From an uncultured Opitutia bacterium (GTDB lineage Bacteria > Verrucomicrobiota > Verrucomicrobiia > Opitutales > Opitutaceae): a stretch of 64,000 bases of DNA. The notes beneath the pieces were generated by a model. It saw only the letters and a list, made by a program, of their open reading frames with translations. It was not told where the DNA came from and ran no database searches. The stretch covers positions 62,001-126,000 of the forward strand of contig CAIUOU010000110.1 in assembly GCA_903900845.1 (NCBI GenBank). Reading direction: 5' to 3'. Every line of letters starts with the position of its first letter. Within the stretch, counting starts at the first letter, position 1. The translations under genes and the position numbers were made by a program. Shown one piece after another: positions 60,924 through 64,000 of this stretch.

Positions 60924-61535
60924 ATGAATGACGATCTTAACGTGCAAACTCCCCCGACCGGTGTGACCCGTGCGGCGAATTTCACTGTCTTCATGCGCAG
61001 CTACCAGGACATGGTTTTCTCGACGGCGGTGCGGATCACGGCCAACGACGCGCAGGCGGAGGACATCGCGCAGGAGGTTTTCCTGCGGGCCTACCGTGAT
61101 TTCGACCGCTTGTCGGCCAGCCCCGCGGTGGGCGGCTGGCTCAAGACCGTGGCCACTAACCTCGCGCTCAATCACGTCACGCGTTACCGCCGCCGCTGGC
61201 GGTTCTTCTCCGAGTTCCGCCGCGACGGGGACCACGACGGGAGCGAGGTTCCCGAGGCGGCTTTTCCGGCGGCGGACGATCTGTTGGGCGACGTCGACGC
61301 CCACGAACGACGGCGGGTGGTCGACGCCGCGCTGGCGCGGCTGCCGGAGCACCAGCGGGTGCCGCTGGTCCTGTTTCATTTCGAGGAGATGTCCTACGAG
61401 GAGATCGCGCGGCGGCTCGAGGCCTCCCTGCCGAAGATCAAGACCGACATGCTGCGCGGCCGGGCGGCGTTGGCGCGGTTGCTCGTCGCCGACCCCGGAG
61501 CCCGCGAGACTTTGAGGATTCCGGATCATGAATGA
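60924..61535 (+). CDS. ECF RNA polymerase sigma factor
   Basis: Encodes 203 aa. Region 2 is FMRSYQDMVFSTAVRITANDAQAEDIAQEVFLRAY-like with DIAQEVFLRAYRDFD; region 4 is LPEHQRVPLVLFHFEEMSYEEIARRLEASL with KIKTDMLRGRAAL. It recruits polymerase to stress or envelope genes. The first ATG at 60924 is used; the upstream frame has no similarity. Its stop overlaps the next gene by 8 bp, the usual arrangement of sigma and anti-sigma pairs. Confidence 0.9.
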   Translation: MNDDLNVQTPPTGVTRAANFTVFMRSYQDMVFSTAVRITANDAQAEDIAQEVFLRAYRDFDRLSASPAVGGWLKTVATNLALNHVTRYRRRWRFFSEFRRDGDHDGSEVPEAAFPAADDLLGDVDAHERRRVVDAALARLPEHQRVPLVLFHFEEMSYEEIARRLEASLPKIKTDMLRGRAALARLLVADPGARETLRIPDHE

Positions 61536-62004
61536 CCACCGAACCGAATCGTCGGAACTGAAACTGGAGCGTTTGATCTCCGGCGTCGTGGCCGGTCTGC
61601 CGACGCGGCGTGCCCCGTTGACGCTGGAGGGCCGCGTCCTGGCGGCGATCTCCGAGGGGAACACGCCTCTGGCGCGGGTTCAGGGATTCGCGTCCTGGCC
61701 GGCGCCGCTGCGGTGGTTGGCGTTCCCGGCACTGACGGCGGTCGCCGCCGGGTTGATGCTCATGGTGGGAGGGGCGGGGCGGGACACGGCGGATCTGGCG
61801 CGTGCACTCGTCCCCGGCGGGTGGACCGCGCTCTGGGACGCGCTACGGGCGACGGTGGAGGCGGCTGGTGGCGCGATGGCCCTGTTGGGGAGCTCGCTGC
61901 CTGGATCCTGGTGGTATGTGGCGCTGGCGGTCTTGGCCTGCTGGTATGCCGGCGTGGTCGGACTGGGTTTTGCCGCTTACCGGCTTTTGCGAACGCGCGG
62001 TTGA
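61528..62004 (+). CDS. small membrane protein, possible anti-sigma factor
   Basis: Encodes 158 aa with two hydrophobic stretches (about residues 60-80 and 125-150). There is no zinc HxxxCxxC motif of classical anti-sigma factors. Overlap by 8 bp with the sigma gene suggests it is the regulator of that sigma. No other family is recognised. Confidence 0.65.
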   Translation: MNDHRTESSELKLERLISGVVAGLPTRRAPLTLEGRVLAAISEGNTPLARVQGFASWPAPLRWLAFPALTAVAAGLMLMVGGAGRDTADLARALVPGGWTALWDALRATVEAAGGAMALLGSSLPGSWWYVALAVLACWYAGVVGLGFAAYRLLRTRG

Positions 62005-62030
62005 GGCGCTGAGGGAGCGATTTTTAGAAG

Positions 62031-63722
62031 ATGAAATCCATGAAGATTATTTCCGGACTTCTTTCCGCGGCGCTGTTACTGCCGGTGGCGCTCCAGGGTT
62101 TGAGCGCGGCGGATGTTGCCGCGCCGGTTGCCGTCAAGGCGGAGGCCGGCGCGAGGCGCGAACAGGGGTCGCCGCTGGGTGACCAAGCCGTTCCCGCCGG
62201 GGAGCGGACGCGCGAGGTCGTCGCCTTGCGTGGCACCCTGACGGTCGACGGCACCGTGGATCGGGACGCGGTCTCGATCCTCGGACGCACCGTGGTGGGG
62301 GAGGAAGGCAGGGTGCTCGGCAGCGCGGTCGGGGTGCTGGGCCGGGTCGAGTCGAGCGGACTCGTCGGTCGTGACGCCGTCGCGGTGCTGGGCGGGATCG
62401 AGATCAACGGCCCGGTGGGGGGCAACGTCGTTGCCGTACTGGGTGACGTGAAACTCGGACCCAAGGCGGTCATCCAGGGCGACTTGGTGCGATTGGGCGG
62501 AAGCCTGCGGCGCGAGCCCGGCGCCGTGGTGAGGGGCAGCCAGGTCGGCATCGGTTTGACGGGGGCGCTTTCCGCGGATGGCGGGTTCGTGGAATGGGCG
62601 CGGCGCTGCCTGTTCCTCGCGCGGCCGCTGGCGTGGGACATTTCGGTGATATGGGCTTGGGGCGTCGCGGTCGCGTTTCTCGCGTTTTACCTCCTGATCA
62701 CACTGGTGTTCCGGCGCACCGTGAACGCCTGCGCCGAGACGCTCGCCGTGCGGCCGGGGCTCACGGTCCTCGGCAGCCTGCTCACGGTTTTCCTCACTCC
62801 GGTCGCTTTCGTCCTGCTCTCTGTTTCGGTCGTGGGTCTGCTGGTCGTGCCGTTCCTCGGACTGGCCGTCGTCGCCGCGACCCTGCTCGGCAAGGCCGCG
62901 GTGCTCCTCTGGCTCGGACGCGCTTGCCTCCGGGGAAATCGTCCCGGTGCGCCTGTGCTCGCCGTTACGGTGGGAGGACTTCTGGTCCTGGTGCTCTACA
63001 CCGTGCCGGTGCTTGGCCTCTTTGTGTTCAAGCTGCTCGGCTGGCTCGGTCTGGGCGCGGTCGTGACCACGCTCGCGCGCACCGCGCGACGCGGCCGGGC
63101 GCCGGTTTCGCCCGCGCCTCTTTTGCCTCCGTCCGCCGCCTCCGCGCCGCACCCTTCTGCAGCGCCGGTGCCGTCCCCAGTCGTTCCGCTGGCAGCGCCG
63201 TCGCCGGCGGAAACTTCTTCGTCGGTCACTGCTCCCGGGCTTTCGGACCCCGTTCGCCCATCGGAACCGGCGTCGCCGCCCGTCGTTCCGCCGCCCCCGC
63301 TTCCTGCCGTCTCGCCTGCGCCCCGGGCTCGCCTCACGCGCCGGCTCGGCGCGCTCGCCATCGATGTGCTGCTCGTCGGGATGGTGCTGTCGCTGCTTGG
63401 CAACCTGAGGTCGCACGGCGCCGGTGTGAGCTTCGGCGGGGGCGGCCTGCTCCTGGCGCTCGCCGTTTACGGCGCCGTGCTCTGGAAGCTCCGGGGTGCG
63501 ACCGTGGGCGGCATCGTGTGCGGTTTGCAGGTCGCGCGGGCCGATGGTCGTGGGATGGACTGGGCCACGGTGATCGTGCGCGCTCTCGCCTGCTTCCTGT
63601 CGCTCGCTCCGCTCGGGCTCGGTTTCCTCTGGGCCGCCTTCGACGCCGACAAGCAAACTTGGCACGACAAGATTGCCGGCACCGTCGTCATCCGCCTGCC
63701 TAAACCCGCGCCGCTCGTCTGA
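62031..63722 (+). CDS. polymer-forming-cytoskeletal-like / RDD family membrane protein
   Basis: Encodes 563 aa with a signal or first helix at residues 5-26. A right-handed beta-helix-like stretch (about 65-175; SAVGVLGRVESSGLVGRDAV, GNVVAVLGDVKLGP) resembles bactofilin-like polymer-forming domains. A cluster of four or so helices, a Pro/Ser-rich linker and a C-terminal RDD domain (RRLGALAIDVLLVG, KQTWHDKIAGTVVI) follow. It is the last gene of the sigma operon and a plausible target or sensor at the envelope. The start is the first of two close Met codons. Confidence 0.8.
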   Translation: MKSMKIISGLLSAALLLPVALQGLSAADVAAPVAVKAEAGARREQGSPLGDQAVPAGERTREVVALRGTLTVDGTVDRDAVSILGRTVVGEEGRVLGSAVGVLGRVESSGLVGRDAVAVLGGIEINGPVGGNVVAVLGDVKLGPKAVIQGDLVRLGGSLRREPGAVVRGSQVGIGLTGALSADGGFVEWARRCLFLARPLAWDISVIWAWGVAVAFLAFYLLITLVFRRTVNACAETLAVRPGLTVLGSLLTVFLTPVAFVLLSVSVVGLLVVPFLGLAVVAATLLGKAAVLLWLGRACLRGNRPGAPVLAVTVGGLLVLVLYTVPVLGLFVFKLLGWLGLGAVVTTLARTARRGRAPVSPAPLLPPSAASAPHPSAAPVPSPVVPLAAPSPAETSSSVTAPGLSDPVRPSEPASPPVVPPPPLPAVSPAPRARLTRRLGALAIDVLLVGMVLSLLGNLRSHGAGVSFGGGGLLLALAVYGAVLWKLRGATVGGIVCGLQVARADGRGMDWATVIVRALACFLSLAPLGLGFLWAAFDADKQTWHDKIAGTVVIRLPKPAPLV

Positions 63723-63748
63723 GGTTGCGCGGGTCGAGCCGGGTCGTG

Positions 63749-64000
63749 TCAGCCGGCGAAGTCCTTGAGGTCGGCGGGGGTGTCGAGGTCGCGCGCGAGT
63801 TCCGGGAGGTCGACGGCGGCGACGCGCGCCGGGTCGGCGTTCAGCAGATCGCGGGCGCCCTCCTCGCCGGTCAGGGCGGTGAGCGCGGCAAAATGCCCGC
63901 GGCTGAAAAGTGCCGGGGCGCCAAGGCGGCCGGCGTAGCGCGCGGCCACGATCCCTCGGCCGGTCGCGCGATGCGCCGCCAGCAGGCTTTCCACGGTGGC
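63749..64000 (-). CDS. MobA/MocA-like NTP transferase, 5' end outside window
   Basis: The last 81+ residues of a gene running off the right edge. GRLGAPALFSRGHFAALTALTGEEGARDLL and the C-terminal VDLPELARDLDTPADLKDF match the end of molybdenum cofactor cytidylyltransferases (MocA/MobA-like). The N-terminal nucleotide motif is outside. A molybdenum link with the orphan modB 10 kb away is possible but weak. Confidence 0.75.
   Translation of the reverse strand, partial: ATVESLLAAHRATGRGIVAARYAGRLGAPALFSRGHFAALTALTGEEGARDLLNADPARVAAVDLPELARDLDTPADLKDFAG

Overview
The window is GC-rich chromosomal DNA, densely coded on both strands, with frequent 4-bp gene overlaps and several GTG or TTG starts. 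Several features point to the phylum Verrucomicrobiota, most likely Opitutaceae or a near relative. These are two very long proteins with the Planctomycetes/Verrucomicrobia dehydrogenase + HEAT + c-type haem (CxxCH) architecture, ThuA and DUF1080 proteins, Tat-exported Gfo/Idh/MocA, sugar-isomerase and D-threonine-aldolase-like proteins, and a sulfatase. No rRNA, tRNA, CRISPR array or prophage was recognised. The placement rests on gene content only.

Layout: (1) 1-3.3 kb, a multi-pass membrane protein and a ribose-type ABC permease. (2) 3.3-20.2 kb, polysaccharide and small-molecule catabolism: a 1110-aa PVC dehydrogenase/cytochrome, ThuA, DUF1080, a Tat oxidoreductase with a HEAT-repeat partner, a D-threonine-aldolase-like enzyme, ferredoxin-NADP reductase, polyphosphate glucokinase, an FAD oxidoreductase and a second PVC cytochrome of 1185 aa. 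(3) 20.2-22.8 kb, an IS200-like REP-associated transposase with its repeats and a DUF1624 acyltransferase-like membrane protein invaded by the same repeat. (4) 22.8-38.8 kb, an amino-sugar and carbohydrate region: sugar isomerase, PIG-L deacetylase, kelch protein, Na+/solute symporter, divergent NagB and NagA homologues, Gfo/Idh/MocA, aminotransferase and DeoR regulator, then divergently a ceramidase-like hydrolase, an FGGY kinase, a sulfatase and a ribose-type binding protein. (5) 38.8-50.9 kb, cell-surface glycan synthesis: methyltransferase, membrane protein, SDR and GT2 on the plus strand converge on a minus-strand set GT2-rmlA-[four-helix gene]-rmlB-rmlD-rmlC-GT2-epimerase that makes dTDP-L-rhamnose. 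(6) 51.1-57.7 kb, a chain of four genes joined by 4-bp overlaps (small exported protein, OGG-type glycosylase, orphan modB, metal-ligand-rich sialidase-like protein), and two orphan ABC binding proteins. (7) 58.2-64 kb, a response regulator with a Cys4 tail, slyX, a Pro/Ala-rich membrane protein, and an ECF sigma / small membrane protein / RDD-family operon, with a MobA/MocA-like gene cut by the window edge.

How the genes fit together: region 4 looks like a regulon for an N-acetylated, possibly sulfated, amino sugar. Uptake would be by the symporter, deacetylation by NagA-like and PIG-L enzymes, deamination by the NagB-like enzyme, and control by DeoR. Key residues of the NagB homologue differ from the classical enzyme, so the true substrate may not be GlcNAc-6-P. 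Region 5 supplies rhamnose and other sugars for a surface polymer.

The most unusual structure is in the rml cluster. A 119-aa four-helix-bundle (23S-IVP/Avd-like) gene is bounded by a perfect 16-bp inverted repeat and sits between rmlB and rmlA. Its left repeat encodes an N-terminal extension of RmlA. Intergenic spaces elsewhere carry at least three other families of small palindromic repeats, one of which supplies the last codons and the stop of a gene.
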